Shown: positions 32,021 through 43,372, counted from the stretch's first letter. The stretch is 64,000 bases of DNA from Staphylococcus schleiferi (GCF_900458895.1 NZ_LR962863.1:1612001-1676000), one strand, 5' to 3'. Notes: a model not told the origin generated them from the sequence alone. Numbers and translations: made by a program.

Positions 32021-32899
32021 TTATTTCATTTGTCCTTTTACTTCATCAGCAAAGTTTTCTTCACGTTTTTCTAAACCTTCACCCACTTCGTAACGAACGA
32101 AGTCTACTAATTGACCACCTTTTGATTTAAGGAATTGTTCAACTGTTTGGTCAGGGTCTTTAACGAAGTTTTGGTTAACAGCACAAATCTCTTGAAGATA
32201 TTTGCGTAAACGACCTTCAACCATTTTTTCAACGATGTTTTCTGGTTTACCTTCATTTAATGCTTGTTGTTTTAATACTTCTCTTTCATGGTTGATTTCT
32301 TCTTCACTTACTTGGTCAGATGAAACGTATTTAGGGTTGATTGCAGCGATGTGCATCGCAACATCTTTTGCAGCTTCTTCGTCAGTTGAACCTTCAACAA
32401 CTGCAAGAACACCAATACGTCCGCCCATGTGTAAGTAAGCACCGAATGCGTCACTATCTGATTTTGATTTGATTTCGAAACGACGTAAGCTTAATTTTTC
32501 ACCAATTGTTGAAATCGCTTCAGTCATATGTTCAGAAACTGTTTTACCGTTTGGTAATGTTGTTTCATTTAAAGCTTCAACTGAATCCACTTTTGTTTCA
32601 AGAATTTGGTTAGCAATTTCTTTTACAAGTTGTTGGAAACCTTCGTTACGTGCAACAAAGTCTGTTTCTGAGTTGATTTCAACGATAACAGCATCGTTAC
32701 CTTTAACTTCAACATGTGTAATACCTTCTGCTGCAATACGGTCTGCTTTTTTAGCTGCTTTAGCAATACCTTTTTCACGTAAGTAGTCAATGGCTTTATC
32801 AATGTCACCATCAGTTGCTTCTAATGCTTTTTTACAATCCATCATACCTGCGCCAGTTCTTTCACGTAATTCTTTAACAAGTTTAGCTGAAATTGCCAT
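32021..32899 (-). CDS. tsf: Elongation factor Ts
   Basis: A 292-residue nucleotide exchange factor for EF-Tu. The N-terminal UBA-like domain has [16 protein letters not shown]. The core ([13 protein letters not shown], with the TDFVAR that inserts at the Mg site of EF-Tu) and the two-lobed C-terminal region are complete. It is downstream of rpsB, with a strong terminator hairpin between, which is the usual way rpsB and tsf levels are set. Confidence 0.98.
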   Translation of the reverse strand: MAISAKLVKELRERTGAGMMDCKKALEATDGDIDKAIDYLREKGIAKAAKKADRIAAEGITHVEVKGNDAVIVEINSETDFVARNEGFQQLVKEIANQILETKVDSVEALNETTLPNGKTVSEHMTEAISTIGEKLSLRRFEIKSKSDSDAFGAYLHMGGRIGVLAVVEGSTDEEAAKDVAMHIAAINPKYVSSDQVSEEEINHEREVLKQQALNEGKPENIVEKMVEGRLRKYLQEICAVNQNFVKDPDQTVEQFLKSKGGQLVDFVRYEVGEGLEKREENFADEVKGQMK

Positions 32900-32933
32900 T
32901 CATGATTCCTCCAATATTCAATCAATATTTATT

Positions 32934-32972
32934 TTAAAAAAAGGGGCTGGGACATATTCACGTCTCAACCCA
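32934..32972 (-). terminator. Intrinsic terminator after rpsB
   Basis: On the minus strand GGGTTG.GAC and GTC.CAGCCC pair (one internal mismatch) around an eight-base loop, followed directly by a run of T (plus-strand A run 32934-32942). It carries the GGCTGGGACA sequence common to many staphylococcal intergenic hairpins. Confidence 0.8.
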
Positions 32973-33122
32973 ATGAAAATACTCAAAATGATAAAGTGGC
33001 AGTAGATGACGCGTTTGATCCTACACTTTAAATCAAGCTTTTCTCAATCCAAGTCATCTTTGCCATTAGTGGGTCGATGAAAACAAATAAGTTTCTATCC
33101 CACACCCATTTCAAGATGCGAC

Positions 33123-33920
33123 TTAGTTAGATTCAACAGATGTTTCAGTTGTTTCTACTGCTTCAGCTGATTCGTTATCTGCTTTTTCATCTTCAGTTAA
33201 GTCGATGTTTTGTTCAGCAGCTACTTCATCGTTTGATACACCTTGTTGACCTTCTAAAATTGCGTCTGCCATTTTACCAGTTAATAATTTAACCGCACGA
33301 ATTGCGTCGTCATTCGCTGGGATTACGTAATCAATTTCATCCGGATCACAGTTTGTATCAACGATACCAACGATAGGGATGTTTAATTTACGTGCTTCTG
33401 CAATCGCGTTGCGCTCTTTGCGTGGGTCAACGACAAATAATGCTTGTGGCATTGATTTCATATCACGAATACCGCCTAAGAATTTAATTAAACGGTCATA
33501 TTCTTTTTTAAGTTCTACAACTTCTTTTTTAGGAAGAACATCAAATGTTCCATCTTCTTCCATTTTTTCAATTTCAGAAATACGTTGTACACGTTTAGAG
33601 ATTGTTTTATAGTTTGTTAAAATACCACCTAACCATCTTTGGTTAACATAGAAGTGGCCAGCGCGTTCTGCTTCAGCTTTCACTGATTCTTGCGCTTGTT
33701 TTTTAGTACCTACGAATAAGACTTTACCGCCTTCTTCAGATACTTGTTTAATAAAGTTGTATGCTTCTTCAACTTTTTTCACTGTTTTTTGTAAGTCGAT
33801 AATGTAGATACCGTTTCTTTCAGTGAAGATGTACTTTTTCATTTTTGGGTTCCAACGGCGTGTTTGATGACCGAAGTGAACACCAGCTTCTAGTAATTGT
33901 TTCATAGAAATTACTGCCAT
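33123..33920 (-). CDS. rpsB: 30S ribosomal protein S2
   Basis: A 265-residue protein of the small subunit. The start is at 33920 ([25 protein letters not shown]), preceded by AGGAGG at about 33927-33933; an in-frame codon further up to 33965 is excluded because the ribosome-binding site would lie inside the gene. The Asp/Glu-rich tail (about 225-265) is slightly long but common in staphylococci. It has its own promoter and leader. Confidence 0.98.
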   Translation of the reverse strand: MAVISMKQLLEAGVHFGHQTRRWNPKMKKYIFTERNGIYIIDLQKTVKKVEEAYNFIKQVSEEGGKVLFVGTKKQAQESVKAEAERAGHFYVNQRWLGGILTNYKTISKRVQRISEIEKMEEDGTFDVLPKKEVVELKKEYDRLIKFLGGIRDMKSMPQALFVVDPRKERNAIAEARKLNIPIVGIVDTNCDPDEIDYVIPANDDAIRAVKLLTGKMADAILEGQQGVSNDEVAAEQNIDLTEDEKADNESAEAVETTETSVESN

Positions 33921-33965
33921 AATATAAATTCCTCCTATTGGTTTACATCCGCCACGAACACTCAT

Positions 33966-33988
33966 ATAAAAACGATGAAATTCATCGC
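33966..33988 (-). terminator. Leader hairpin upstream of rpsB
   Basis: CGATGA at 33973-33978 and TCATCG at 33982-33987 form a 6-base stem with a 3-base loop; the minus strand continues TTTTTAT. It lies in the rpsB 5' leader, about 50 bases before the start codon. It is either the codY terminator or a leader attenuator for S2 feedback control. Confidence 0.5.
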
Positions 33989-34042
33989 ACCCTTTTATAC
34001 TTCGGTGTTGCGTGTGTGTTTTGACTTTTATAGCCGCTAATT

Positions 34043-34071
34043 AATATATCATAACATGCGCGAGTTTGCAA
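34043..34071 (-). promoter_or_regulatory. rpsB promoter
   Basis: Minus strand: TTGCAA (34071-34066), a 17-base spacer, then TATATT (34048-34043), with TGA just before the -10. The transcript would have a leader of about 115 bases before the ATG at 33920. Confidence 0.65.
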
Positions 34072-34084
34072 CAACGCAATCCAA

Positions 34085-34858
34085 TTATTCTGCACGCGTT
34101 AACTCGTCTAAGAATGCTTCTTTCTTAACTTTAATAAAAGTCCCTTTCATACCTAAAGAACGTGATTCAATAACGCCGGCACTTTCAAGTTTTCTTAAAG
34201 CGTTAACGATAACTGAACGTGTGATACCTACGCGGTCTGCAACTTTTGAGGCAATTAAGAGACCTTCTTTACCACCAAGTTCTTCAAATATATGGTCAAT
34301 CGCTTCTTTTTCTGAGTAAGATAAAGAGTTGATCGCCATTGAGATTGCTGCTTTATCACGAGCTACAGATTCAATCTCTGAATGTTTTTCACGTAATATT
34401 TCCATACCGATTACTGTTGCAGCATATTCACCAAGCACAAGATCATTTTCGTTGAAGTCATCGGCAACACGGCCTAGAACAAGTGTTGCTAAGCGTTCGC
34501 CTCCACCAATAATTGGGAAAATTGTTGTTCTTGAGTCTTTGAATAAATCTTCATTTTCTGGTGGGAATACTGATAAATCACTATCAATTGTAATATTTGA
34601 TGACGTTTCATATACGTGCATTAATTTATCCGTGTAAGCCTCTGGAATATGACGGTCCTCTAGCATTTGAATAATACGTTCATTTTTAAGTAATTCATTT
34701 AAGCAAGATCCCAAAATTTTACCGCGACGAGAAACGATGAATACATTTGTAACTGTAACTTTACTCACCGTTTGGGCAACATCTTTGAAGTCGACAGAGA
34801 TACCTTTATGTTTTTGTAACAAACTACTTAATTCTCTCGTTTTCGATAATAAGCTCAT
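34085..34858 (-). CDS. codY: GTP- and branched-chain amino acid-sensing repressor CodY
   Basis: A 257-residue global regulator. The N-terminal GAF domain (1-155) binds isoleucine/valine/leucine, and the C-terminal winged helix has the recognition helix in [32 protein letters not shown] (about residues 204-235), identical in layout to B. subtilis and S. aureus CodY. In S. aureus it links nutrient state to metabolism and virulence. It lies at the end of the xerC-hslV-hslU-codY operon and probably controls other genes in the cell; no strong CodY box was found here. Confidence 0.98.
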   Translation of the reverse strand: MSLLSKTRELSSLLQKHKGISVDFKDVAQTVSKVTVTNVFIVSRRGKILGSCLNELLKNERIIQMLEDRHIPEAYTDKLMHVYETSSNITIDSDLSVFPPENEDLFKDSRTTIFPIIGGGERLATLVLGRVADDFNENDLVLGEYAATVIGMEILREKHSEIESVARDKAAISMAINSLSYSEKEAIDHIFEELGGKEGLLIASKVADRVGITRSVIVNALRKLESAGVIESRSLGMKGTFIKVKKEAFLDELTRAE

Positions 34859-34877
34859 GTCATTTCTCCTTTTTTTC

Positions 34878-36287
34878 TTATAAAATAAATTCGCTTAAAT
34901 CTTTGTTCGTTGAAATTGTTTTTAATTTATCGTCTACATATTGTGGCGTAATATCCACTTGAGCGTGTGGCATATGCGGCGCTTCGAATGACAAGTCTTC
35001 TAACATTTTTTCTAAGATTGTATGCAGTCTGCGGGCACCGATATTATCCGTTTCTTGATTGACATGATATGCCATCTCTGCAAGTCTGTAAATCGCTTCG
35101 TCTGTGAAATTTACTGTGACTTCTTCCGTTTGCAATAGCAACTCATACTGTTGAATCAGAGATAATTTTGGTTCTTTTAAAATTCTTACAAAATCATCTA
35201 CAGTGAGATCTTTTAATTCTACACGAATTGGGAATCGACCTTGAAGTTCTGGAATCAAATCGCTTGGTTTAGAAACATGAAACGCACCCGCGCCGATAAA
35301 GAGCATATGTTCCGTACTCACAGTACCATATTTTGTTCTTACAACGCTACCCTCAAGGATAGGTAAAATATCACGTTGCACACCTTGTCGAGAAACATCT
35401 TGGCCACTGTTTTGGCTTGTCGTAGCAACTTTATCAATTTCATCTATAAAGATAATTCCCATTTGCTCAGCAAGTTCAAGCGCTTCTTGGTTTGCAGTCT
35501 CGTGATCAATCATTTCGTCAGCAAATTGATCAACAAGAATTTTACGTGCTGTTTTAACAGGTACTTCTTTTTCAACTTTTTTCTTAGGCATTAATTGGCT
35601 CATCATTTCTTGCATTTGTTCGTTTTGCTGTGTACCTAACATGCCTAAAGCACCCGGATCTTGCTCTACTTTAACACGCACTTTTTCTTCCTCTAGCTTT
35701 CCGTTAAGGAGTTGCAATTTAATTTCAGAACGTTTTGTTTTGATTTCTTCTGTTGGCGGCTCTTCTTCCTCTTCTTCATTTTGCTGACCAAAGTTTGGAA
35801 TTGCACCACCAAATAAAGATTCTAAAGGATTATTAGTATTTTTGTTAGCTTTTTTCTTAAGACTAGGAACAAGGAGTTTAACGAGTTTTTCGTTAGCTTT
35901 TGCCGTTGCTGCTTCAACCACATTTGCTTTTTTCTCATCTTTAACTAATCTTACCGAAACATCGACTAAGTCACGCACCATACTCTCAACATCTCTACCG
36001 ACATAACCTACTTCAGTAAACTTTGTCGCTTCAACTTTTAAAAATGGTGCACCAACTATTTTAGCCATACGACGGGCAATTTCAGTTTTACCCACACCTG
36101 TTGGTCCCATCATTAATATATTTTTAGGGGCAATTTCTTGTTTAACTTCATCCTCAAGCAAACTACGACGGTAACGATTTCTAAGGGCAATGGCTACCTT
36201 TTTCTTCGCTTCATCTTGCCCAACGATATATTCATTGAGTTTATCTACGATGTCTTTAGGTGTATATTTAATCGCATTGTTCTCCAT
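34878..36287 (-). CDS. hslU: ATP-dependent protease ATPase subunit HslU (ClpY)
   Basis: A 469-residue AAA+ unfoldase. Walker A is GPTGVGKT at 61-68, Walker B is IIFIDEIDK near 270, and a large intermediate (I) domain covers about 110-245 with a Glu-rich stretch. The sensor/C-terminal region ends [15 protein letters not shown], the typical HslV-docking tail. It forms a complex with HslV; it is 16 bases downstream of hslV. Confidence 0.97.
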   Translation of the reverse strand: MENNAIKYTPKDIVDKLNEYIVGQDEAKKKVAIALRNRYRRSLLEDEVKQEIAPKNILMMGPTGVGKTEIARRMAKIVGAPFLKVEATKFTEVGYVGRDVESMVRDLVDVSVRLVKDEKKANVVEAATAKANEKLVKLLVPSLKKKANKNTNNPLESLFGGAIPNFGQQNEEEEEEPPTEEIKTKRSEIKLQLLNGKLEEEKVRVKVEQDPGALGMLGTQQNEQMQEMMSQLMPKKKVEKEVPVKTARKILVDQFADEMIDHETANQEALELAEQMGIIFIDEIDKVATTSQNSGQDVSRQGVQRDILPILEGSVVRTKYGTVSTEHMLFIGAGAFHVSKPSDLIPELQGRFPIRVELKDLTVDDFVRILKEPKLSLIQQYELLLQTEEVTVNFTDEAIYRLAEMAYHVNQETDNIGARRLHTILEKMLEDLSFEAPHMPHAQVDITPQYVDDKLKTISTNKDLSEFIL

Positions 36288-36302
36288 GCTTTAAACCCTC
36301 CA

Positions 36303-36845
36303 TTATAATTCTTCTACAGTGATGTGATCATTAGTGAACACGCAAATTTCAGAAGCCACTTTAAGGCTTTCATAGGCCATTTCTTGTGCACTCATATGTG
36401 GTGCGTGTCTTTTTAGTGCGCGTCCGGCGCTCAAGGCAAAATTACCACCCGAACCAATTGCAATTAAATCATCATCCGGTGCAATCACTTCACCTGTACC
36501 ACTAACGACTAAAATATTATCTTTGTTCATGACAATTAACATCGCTTCAAGTTGGCGGAGTTGTTTATCGCCTCGCCACTCTTTTGCGAGTTCTACAGCA
36601 GCTCTTTCCAAATTACCACTATATTGTTGTAATTTTCCTTCAAACTTTTCAAACAATGTGAATGCGTCTGAAACACTGCCAGCAAAACCAGCAACGACGC
36701 GGTTATTATACAATTTACGAACTTTTTTAGCAGTTTGTTTCATAATGACTTGTTCACCTAAAGTGACTTGACCATCTCCGGCCATCGCTGCTTCACCATT
36801 ATGTCTTACTGCGTATATCGTTGTCGCATGAATTGATGAACTCAT
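36303..36845 (-). CDS. hslV: ATP-dependent protease peptidase subunit HslV (ClpQ)
   Basis: A 180-residue proteasome-like peptidase. The N-terminal nucleophile is Thr in H-A-T-T-I-Y-A-V, about residue 8 before processing of the short propeptide. Family blocks [14 protein letters not shown] and K-x-R-K-L-Y-N follow. The ATG at 36845 follows AAAGGAGAG. It is co-transcribed with hslU, from xerC. Confidence 0.97.
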   Translation of the reverse strand: MSSSIHATTIYAVRHNGEAAMAGDGQVTLGEQVIMKQTAKKVRKLYNNRVVAGFAGSVSDAFTLFEKFEGKLQQYSGNLERAAVELAKEWRGDKQLRQLEAMLIVMNKDNILVVSGTGEVIAPDDDLIAIGSGGNFALSAGRALKRHAPHMSAQEMAYESLKVASEICVFTNDHITVEEL

Positions 36846-36851
36846 GTTAAA

Positions 36852-37742
36852 TTACTCTCCTTTTCTCGCACGTGGATGTGCCTTTAAATAAACATTTCTC
36901 AACTGTCGATTTGTTACATGTGTATATCGGCCTGTCGTAGATAAATTAACATGTCCAAGTAAGCTTTGAACAGTTCTAAGGTCTGCACCTTCATTTAACA
37001 TATGTGTTGCAAATGTATGTCTCAACTTATGCGGATGAATCGCAGTCACACCAGCTGTCCGTTTGACGATATCATTTAAAACATAGCGCACACCTCTTTC
37101 GGTAATCGGTTGACCTTTTAAGTTTGTAATCAAATAGTCGTGCTGTACATTTTGAATAGGCTTAAACTGTTCTAAATATACTTCAAGACTCTGTCGACAA
37201 AATTCGCCGAAAGGTACAATTCGTTCTTTTCCACCTTTACCCAATACTTTTACCCAACACATTTCTAAATCAACATCTGAAACTTTTAAAGACACCAATT
37301 CCGAAACCCGAATTCCTGTCGCATAAAGCAACTCAAGAATTACTCGGTCTCTGAGATCTTTTTGGTTCCCCTTACTTACCGTTTGAAATAACGCTTCCAT
37401 TTCTTCTGTATAAAAAAACGTAGGTAAATAACGCTCTTTTTTGGGATGAACTAATTGGACAAATGGATTCACTACATCTTGCTCTTGTGTCATCCAAAAA
37501 GCATAAAAACTACGCAATGTAGAAATTTTTCTTGATACTGTTGTACGTTGTAAACCTAAATCATAAAGTGTTTGTAAATAGTTTCTTGCGTCACTGTATT
37601 TGAAATCTCTCAATCCTAGTTGTTCTCGATCAAGAAAATGATTAAATTGGTCTAAATCGTCGTGATAAGCTTTTAACGTATGCGATGAGAAAAAACGCTC
37701 TCTTTTTAATGTATCTAAAAATTGTTCTTGGATTTGTTTCAA
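36852..37742 (-). CDS. xerC: Tyrosine recombinase XerC
   Basis: A 296-residue recombinase that, with XerD, resolves chromosome dimers at dif. The N-terminal SAM-like domain covers about 1-90. The catalytic domain has the first Arg in [12 protein letters not shown], the HxxR motif in [14 protein letters not shown], and H...Y in [14 protein letters not shown]. The start is TTG at 37742, 8 bases after GGAGGGG; upstream in-frame codons to 37796 would put the ribosome-binding site inside the gene. The XerC promoter is just upstream. Confidence 0.95.
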   Translation of the reverse strand: MKQIQEQFLDTLKRERFFSSHTLKAYHDDLDQFNHFLDREQLGLRDFKYSDARNYLQTLYDLGLQRTTVSRKISTLRSFYAFWMTQEQDVVNPFVQLVHPKKERYLPTFFYTEEMEALFQTVSKGNQKDLRDRVILELLYATGIRVSELVSLKVSDVDLEMCWVKVLGKGGKERIVPFGEFCRQSLEVYLEQFKPIQNVQHDYLITNLKGQPITERGVRYVLNDIVKRTAGVTAIHPHKLRHTFATHMLNEGADLRTVQSLLGHVNLSTTGRYTHVTNRQLRNVYLKAHPRARKGE

Positions 37743-37798
37743 AGCAAAAACCCCTCCATCATTAGCATTGTAGCATAATGATAAGGGGAACTGCATTG

Positions 37799-37827
37799 AT
37801 TATACATTGAATTTTTGTATTTATCAA
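37799..37827 (-). promoter_or_regulatory. xerC-hslV-hslU-codY operon promoter
   Basis: Minus strand: TTGATA (37827-37822), 17-base spacer, perfect TATAAT (37804-37799). Placed 57 bases before the xerC TTG. The -35 is 5/6 consensus. Confidence 0.75.
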
Positions 37828-37859
37828 AATTTTACTTATTTTGCCATTTTTTAGACCAT

Positions 37860-39164
37860 TTATAATGTCTCTTTAAAATGATTCAGTTGTGTTAATGCAC
37901 GTTGCGCGAGTGTTTCATAGCGCTCTTTTTTATCTTTTATACGTTCTTCCAAAGCAGGTACTAATCCGAAGTTCGCATTCATCGGTTGGAAGTTCTTATT
38001 GTTCGTTGCATGTGAAATATAATAAGCCATACTTCCTATCATCGTTTCACGAGGGAAAATGACATCTGCTTTATTAAGCATACGGTGTGCTAAATTGATG
38101 CCTGCAACCAATCCACTAGCAGCACTTTCTACGTACCCTTCAACACCTGTCATCTGTCCAGCAAAAAATAAGTTCTCACGGTCTTTAAAAGCATATGTTT
38201 CATTTAAAACTTCAGGTGAATTAATAAACGTATTGCGGTGCATGACGCCATATCTCACAATATCTACATTTTCCAATCCAGGAATAAGACGAATCACTTC
38301 TTTTTGAGCGCCCCATTTTAATCTCGTTTGAAAACCTACAATATTATAAAGCGTACCTGCCGCATCATCTTGACGTAGTTGAACAACGGCGTAAGGACGT
38401 TTCCCTGTTTTCGGATCTTCCAATCCAACTGGCTTCATTGGTCCAAATAACAACGTTTTCGGACCTCTACCCGCCATGACTTCAAAAGGCATACATCCTT
38501 CAAAGTACTTTTCTTTTTCAAAATCGTTCATCGGGGCTACTTCTGCTTCAAGTGCTGCCTCATAAAAGCGGTTAAACTCCTCTTCCGTCATCGGACAATT
38601 CAAGTAAGCTGCTTCGCCTTTATCATAACGTGATTTAAGATACACTTTATCCATATCAATTGAATCTTTTTCAATAATCGGTGCTGCAGCATCATAAAAG
38701 TATAACTGATCTTCACCAGTTAATGCGACAATTTCTTTTGCCAAAGGTTCAGTTGTCAATGGTCCTGTCGCAATAATTGTAGGGCCTTCAGGGATAGAAG
38801 TGATTTCTTCATTTTTAACCGTAACATTGGGATGATTTTTTAATGTCTCAGTTATATAACCTGCAAAGTCATGTCTATCAACAGCTAAAGCGCCACCCGC
38901 AGGCACACGTGCTTTATCTGCCGCTTCAATAATTAATGAGTTTAATTGTCTCATTTCTTCCTTTAATACACCGACCGCATTCGTTAATGCATTACCACGT
39001 AACGAATTAGAACATACCAATTCAGCAAATTTGTCTGTATGATGCGCTGGTGTTTGTTTTACAGGACGCATTTCATATAAATTCACTTTGATTCCGCGTT
39101 CTGCAAGTTGAAATGCTGCTTCAGACCCTGCTAAACCAGCGCCAATAATATTAACAGATGTCAT
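37860..39164 (-). CDS. trmFO: Folate-dependent tRNA (m5U54) methyltransferase TrmFO
   Basis: A 434-residue FAD protein (formerly Gid) that methylates U54 of the tRNA T-loop using methylene-tetrahydrofolate, the route used by most Gram-positives. The FAD-binding motif [12 protein letters not shown] is at residues 6-17; the region [20 protein letters not shown] (about 47-66) contains an active-site Cys. It lies between topA and xerC, with a gap of 24 bases from topA. The length is normal. Confidence 0.97.
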   Translation of the reverse strand: MTSVNIIGAGLAGSEAAFQLAERGIKVNLYEMRPVKQTPAHHTDKFAELVCSNSLRGNALTNAVGVLKEEMRQLNSLIIEAADKARVPAGGALAVDRHDFAGYITETLKNHPNVTVKNEEITSIPEGPTIIATGPLTTEPLAKEIVALTGEDQLYFYDAAAPIIEKDSIDMDKVYLKSRYDKGEAAYLNCPMTEEEFNRFYEAALEAEVAPMNDFEKEKYFEGCMPFEVMAGRGPKTLLFGPMKPVGLEDPKTGKRPYAVVQLRQDDAAGTLYNIVGFQTRLKWGAQKEVIRLIPGLENVDIVRYGVMHRNTFINSPEVLNETYAFKDRENLFFAGQMTGVEGYVESAASGLVAGINLAHRMLNKADVIFPRETMIGSMAYYISHATNNKNFQPMNANFGLVPALEERIKDKKERYETLAQRALTQLNHFKETL

Positions 39165-39188
39165 TATTATTTTCCTCTCTTTAAAACA

Positions 39189-41258
39189 TTATTTTTGAAC
39201 TTCTTCTTTATAATCACAGTTCGAACAAACGACTTGCGTTGTACGTCCTTTTTTGTGTTCAGCAAGATAATGGTTACATTTTGGACAATCTCTGCCGATA
39301 GGTTTATCCCACGAGATAAAATCACATTCTGGATAATTTGAACAACCATAAAAGACACGGTTTTTCTTAGATTTACGTTCGACGACATCACCTGTTTTAC
39401 ACTTAGGACATTTAACACCAATCGGTTTCGTAATTGCTTTTGTATTGCGACAATCTGGAAAATTTGAACATGCCATAAACTTACCATAACGCCCCATTTT
39501 AATTACCATCGGGCTACCGCAGACTTCACAATCTTCACCGGCAGGCTCGTCTTTGATTTCAATTTTTTCCATTTCTTCTTCTGCGCGTGCAACATCTTGT
39601 TTAAAGCTGTTGTAAAAGTCTCCAACAACCTTTTTCCAAGCAATATCACCGTCAGCAATTTTATCGAGTAACGTTTCCATATTGACTGTGAATTCCACAT
39701 CAATGATTTCAGGAAAGTACTCTTTCACTTGTTCGTGTACAATCTCACCGAGTTCAGTTGGCACGAAACGTTTACTTTCATTTTTAACATAATTCCTTTT
39801 TTGAATGGTGTCAATTGTAGGGGCATAAGTTGATGGTCGCCCAATTTTTAATTCTTCTAACGTTTTAACTAGACGTGCTTCAGTATATCGTGGTGGGGGT
39901 TGTGTAAAATGCTGAGCTGGGTCTATTTTAGTAGCAATCACTTCATTACCTACTTCTAATTTCGGTAAGCGGTTTTCTTTTTCTTTCCCTTTATCATCAT
40001 TCGTTTCCACATATAACGTCATAAAGCCTTTAAATTTAATCGTTTGGCCATTCGCTCTAAACTTAATATCGTTTTGTGTCAAATCAACAGAAACAGTATC
40101 TAAAATCGCAGGTGCCATTTGACTTGCTACAAATCTTTCCCAAATTAATTTGTATAAGCGATATTGATCCCGAGTTAAGAAATCTTTCATCTCAGCAGGT
40201 GTACGAAGTGTGCTCGTTGGACGAATCGCTTCATGGGCATCCTGGTCCCCTTGCTTTCCTTTTTGTGTTGATTTTGATAAATAATCAGCGCCATATTGAG
40301 ACTCGATATATTGTTTAGCTTCATTTTGTGCATCTTTAGAAATACGTGTAGAGTCTGTTCTCATATAAGTAATCAGACCTATTGTCCCTTTTCTTTTTAA
40401 GTCGATTCCTTCATATAATTGTTGTGCAATCATCATGGTTTTACGCGCTTTGAAGTTCAACTTACGTGCAGCTTCTTGTTGCAATGTTGACGTCGTAAAA
40501 GGAAACGCAGGTCGACGCGTTTTTTCTTTTGTCGAAACATTTGAAACGGTAAAACGATCCCCATCCAATGCTTTAGTGATTACAGCGACATCATCTTTAT
40601 TCGTTAACTTGTAAGGTTTACCTTTATAATGTAGAAACTTGGCATTAAATTTTGATTTTCCATAACGAAACTCGCCTTCAATTGACCAATATTCTTCGGG
40701 CTTAAAATTACGAATCTCGTTTTCACGATCAATGATGAGGCGTAATGCGACAGATTGCACACGTCCAGCTGATAACCCTTTTTTTACCTTTTTCCATAAA
40801 ACTGGAGAAATATTATAACCCACTAAACGGTCTAAAATACGGCGCGCTTGTTGCGCATCCACAAGATCCATTTCAATGCCGCGTGGATGTTTGAAACTTT
40901 CTTTCACAGCATCTTTAGTGATCTCATTAAATACAACTCGATTCTCTTTACTATCTTCTAACTCAAGTATATTTGCTAAGTGCCATGCAATTGCTTCACC
41001 TTCGCGGTCGGGGTCACTTGCAAGAAAAACTTTTTTAGCCTTTTTCGCATGTCGCTTCAAATCTTTTACGACAGGTCCCTTTCCTCTTATAGTGATATAC
41101 TTAGGCTCATAATTGTCTTCAACATCTACACCCATTTGGCTACGTGGTAAGTCTCTCACGTGACCCATAGATGCAATGACTTTATACTTCTTGCCTAAAT
41201 ATTTCTCTATCGTTTTCGCTTTTGCAGGCGATTCAACTATGACAAGATTATCTGCCAA
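39189..41258 (-). CDS. topA: DNA topoisomerase I
   Basis: A 689-residue type IA enzyme that relaxes negative supercoils. The TOPRIM domain holds D-P-D-R-E-G-E at 82-88; the active-site tyrosine is Y298 in TYMRTDSTR. Three C-terminal four-cysteine zinc fingers follow from about residue 565 (CEVC ... CSNFPDC; CPKC ... CSNYPEC; CPKC ... CSNC). It opens the topA-trmFO unit and has its own promoter. Confidence 0.98.
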   Translation of the reverse strand: MADNLVIVESPAKAKTIEKYLGKKYKVIASMGHVRDLPRSQMGVDVEDNYEPKYITIRGKGPVVKDLKRHAKKAKKVFLASDPDREGEAIAWHLANILELEDSKENRVVFNEITKDAVKESFKHPRGIEMDLVDAQQARRILDRLVGYNISPVLWKKVKKGLSAGRVQSVALRLIIDRENEIRNFKPEEYWSIEGEFRYGKSKFNAKFLHYKGKPYKLTNKDDVAVITKALDGDRFTVSNVSTKEKTRRPAFPFTTSTLQQEAARKLNFKARKTMMIAQQLYEGIDLKRKGTIGLITYMRTDSTRISKDAQNEAKQYIESQYGADYLSKSTQKGKQGDQDAHEAIRPTSTLRTPAEMKDFLTRDQYRLYKLIWERFVASQMAPAILDTVSVDLTQNDIKFRANGQTIKFKGFMTLYVETNDDKGKEKENRLPKLEVGNEVIATKIDPAQHFTQPPPRYTEARLVKTLEELKIGRPSTYAPTIDTIQKRNYVKNESKRFVPTELGEIVHEQVKEYFPEIIDVEFTVNMETLLDKIADGDIAWKKVVGDFYNSFKQDVARAEEEMEKIEIKDEPAGEDCEVCGSPMVIKMGRYGKFMACSNFPDCRNTKAITKPIGVKCPKCKTGDVVERKSKKNRVFYGCSNYPECDFISWDKPIGRDCPKCNHYLAEHKKGRTTQVVCSNCDYKEEVQK

Positions 41259-41296
41259 AGTAGTTACCCCCTTGCTTTTTCTATTTACAAAGATAA

Positions 41297-41326
41297 ATGA
41301 TAAACGGTTAATTTTATATTTGTCAA
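41297..41326 (-). promoter_or_regulatory. topA promoter
   Basis: Minus strand: perfect TTGACA (41326-41321), 18-base spacer, TATCAT (41302-41297). The transcript begins about 30 bases before the topA start and just after the degraded dprA 3' end. Confidence 0.65.
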
Positions 41327-41358
41327 TCTTTTATAATTATTTCACAAAGCATTAACAT

Positions 41359-41446
41359 TTAATTTTTATAATCTTTAAGAATATCTTGTGCAGATAAAAC
41401 CATTTCTGCCCCCTCTTTGACGCGCAAATAGATTACCTCTTGTATG
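41359..41446 (-). pseudogene. Remnant of the dprA C-terminal coding region
   Basis: After the amber codon (41447-41449, minus TAG), the codons read HTRGNL, matching the DprA tail. A run of TTT (41426-41428 on the plus strand) holds one base too many; removing one T would read N-L-L-R-V-K-E-G-A-E-M-V-L-S and continue to a TAA at 41359. The total restored length would be about 290 residues, as usual for DprA. Contains no ribosome-binding site for separate translation. Confidence 0.75.
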
Positions 41447-42229
41447 CTAATTAAACATATCACCTGGTAAGACATAAACATTACGATTTTGTTCCAATGC
41501 TTGATCCAAGGTAATGAGTGCCCCGCTCCGTGCCTGAGCTTCTGTAATTAATACCCCCTGAGATAATCCACTAATCAATCTATTTCTTTCAGGAAATCTA
41601 AATTTTGCGATAGGTATGTGAGGGGGATATTCACTTATTGTAAGATACTGGTTTTCGATCTTTTGTCGCAACTGAAATGTACTTGCAGGATAATGACGAT
41701 GATGACCAAATCCAAGAACACCTACAGTATGCATATGATAGTCAAGTGCAAATTGATGTGCAAGTGCATCGGTTCCATATGCTAAGCCAGAAATAATAGT
41801 GAGTGGATATTCGCGTAAGTCTTTAAATAAATAAGAAAGGGCTTGTGGGGTGTAGTCTGTACAACGCCTTGCGCCAACAATTGCTAGAGTATGTTTCATC
41901 GCTTTGAATGTTTGGAGATTACCTTTACAAAAAAGAACAAAAGGAGGGTCATGAATTTCTTTTAATTGGGAAGGATAAAGAGGGTCATGAATCGCTAGAG
42001 GAGTAATACAATGTCGTTTTAAATCAGACTCTATAGTATCGATTTTTAATGAACGAAAACGCCTTATTTTTTGCACAATAGTTTGAGAAGGCGTTATTTT
42101 CAACATTTCATTGAGATAGTTGCTAACGTCGTCGATATTACCTTTTAAAGTGAGTAAGATGGGATACATCTTTTGAATCTGTTGTGTTGTAAAGCCGGCA
42201 TATAATAGTAAAAGGAACAGTTGTTTCAT
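41447..42229 (-). CDS. dprA: DNA-protecting protein DprA (truncated C-terminus)
   Basis: A 260-residue DprA/Smf protein that loads RecA on incoming single-stranded DNA in transformation. The SAM-like N-terminus covers about 1-80; the Rossmann core contains VGARRC and ISGLAYGTDALAH, and the frame ends at an amber codon after VYVLPGDMF-N. Downstream the expected C-terminal region is still recognisable: HTRGNL in the same frame after the TAG, then, one base out of frame, VKEGAEMVLSAQDIL and a stop at 41359. The gene is therefore missing about 30 residues through a nonsense change and a one-base insertion. The Rossmann core is intact, so partial function is possible. Alternative: a pseudogene in progress. 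Confidence 0.9.
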   Translation of the reverse strand: MKQLFLLLLYAGFTTQQIQKMYPILLTLKGNIDDVSNYLNEMLKITPSQTIVQKIRRFRSLKIDTIESDLKRHCITPLAIHDPLYPSQLKEIHDPPFVLFCKGNLQTFKAMKHTLAIVGARRCTDYTPQALSYLFKDLREYPLTIISGLAYGTDALAHQFALDYHMHTVGVLGFGHHRHYPASTFQLRQKIENQYLTISEYPPHIPIAKFRFPERNRLISGLSQGVLITEAQARSGALITLDQALEQNRNVYVLPGDMFN

Positions 42230-42387
42230 CTTCTTTTAGTCACCTCATTAAGATTATAAGGTATTTTTGCCCTATCATGTATGTCTAAAAAGAATTTAAT
42301 AGTTATTCTTTCAATTAAACAGCGTTCTATATATCTGTTCATTGAGCAGTTCAACACAAAGAATGGGCTCATTTATAAATCAAGCAC

Positions 42388-42417
42388 AAAAAGGGCTGAC
42401 TTAAGCCAACCCTTTTT
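42388..42417 (-). terminator. Intrinsic terminator after sucD
   Basis: AAGGG.TGGC and a matching GTCA.CCCTT arm form a short stem around TTAA, flanked by A-rich and T-rich runs on both sides, so it could stop transcription in both directions. It lies 26 bases past the sucD stop. Confidence 0.78.
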
Positions 42418-42442
42418 TAATATTTAACTTTTATCTATGCTG

Positions 42443-43351
42443 TTATGCCTTCACAGTTAATAATGATTCATAAATGCCAGCTTCTTTAGCTGCTTCAATT
42501 AACGTTGCACCAATTTCAGAAGGTGTTGCAGCTGTTTTTACGCCACAATCGTTAAGCGTTTTAATTTTTTCTTCTGCAGTTCCTTTACCACCAGAGATAA
42601 TAGCACCTGCGTGTCCCATACGTTTCCCTGGAGGGGCTGTTTGACCCCCGATAAAGCCGATAACCGGTTTAGTCATATTGGCTTTAATCCATTCTGCCGC
42701 TTCTTCTTCAGCAGTACCACCAATTTCACCAATCATCACTACAGCTTTTGTTTCATCATCGTTATTAAAAGCTTCTAAAACATCAATGAAGTTTGTACCA
42801 TTAACTGGGTCTCCACCAATACCTACCGCTGTAGATTGACCGATGCCTTCTTCAGTCAATTGATGAACAGCTTCATAAGTTAATGTACCTGAACGTGAAA
42901 CAACACCGACATGTCCTTTTTTATGAATATAACCTGGCATAATACCAATTTTTGTTTCATCCGATGTAATGACACCTGGGCAGTTTGGTCCAATTAAACG
43001 TGTTTTTCTACCTTCAAGATAACGTTTCACTTTAACCATATCAATAACAGGAATATGCTCAGTAATACAGATAGCTAAATCTAATTCTGCATCTGCACAC
43101 TCTAAAATAGCATCTGCAGCAAATGGTGCAGGTACATAAATGACAGAAACGTTTGCGCCTGTTTCTTTTTTAGCTTCCTCCACCGTATTATAAACCGGTA
43201 CACCTTCGACCACTTGTCCACCTTTACCTGGTGTTACACCTGCGACGATTTGTGTCCCATATTCTAACATTTGTTTAGTATGGAAAAGGGCAGTTGACCC
43301 TGTAATACCTTGTACGATAACTTTTGAATTCTTATCTACAAATACGCTCAT
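42443..43351 (-). CDS. sucD: Succinyl-CoA synthetase alpha subunit (ADP-forming)
   Basis: A 302-residue CoA-binding subunit of the TCA cycle enzyme that makes ATP from succinyl-CoA. Rossmann-like CoA-binding domain [10 protein letters not shown] near 14-25; the phosphorylated His lies in [11 protein letters not shown] (about 245-255). It follows sucC by 21 bases. The active subunits are heterodimeric or tetrameric. Downstream in S. aureus are lytN and fmhC (from general knowledge); here dprA follows after 213 bases. Confidence 0.98.
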   Translation of the reverse strand: MSVFVDKNSKVIVQGITGSTALFHTKQMLEYGTQIVAGVTPGKGGQVVEGVPVYNTVEEAKKETGANVSVIYVPAPFAADAILECADAELDLAICITEHIPVIDMVKVKRYLEGRKTRLIGPNCPGVITSDETKIGIMPGYIHKKGHVGVVSRSGTLTYEAVHQLTEEGIGQSTAVGIGGDPVNGTNFIDVLEAFNNDDETKAVVMIGEIGGTAEEEAAEWIKANMTKPVIGFIGGQTAPPGKRMGHAGAIISGGKGTAEEKIKTLNDCGVKTAATPSEIGATLIEAAKEAGIYESLLTVKA

Positions 43352-43372
43352 TTTAGTTGTCCCATCCTTTCC

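Noticed and set aside
37799..37840. CodY box near the xerC-codY promoter
   Set aside because: AATTTTGATAAATAC has about five mismatches to AATTTTCWGAAAATT; too weak to claim autoregulation.
39167..39487. Cys/Lys-rich 106-codon open frame opposite frame inside topA
   Set aside because: It is an alternate frame over the zinc-finger region of topA, has no ribosome-binding site and shows no family signal; a shadow frame.
41447..41449. Read-through of the dprA TAG or programmed frameshift
   Set aside because: A second lesion (extra T) lies downstream and no read-through context or slippery site is evident; simple decay is more economical.
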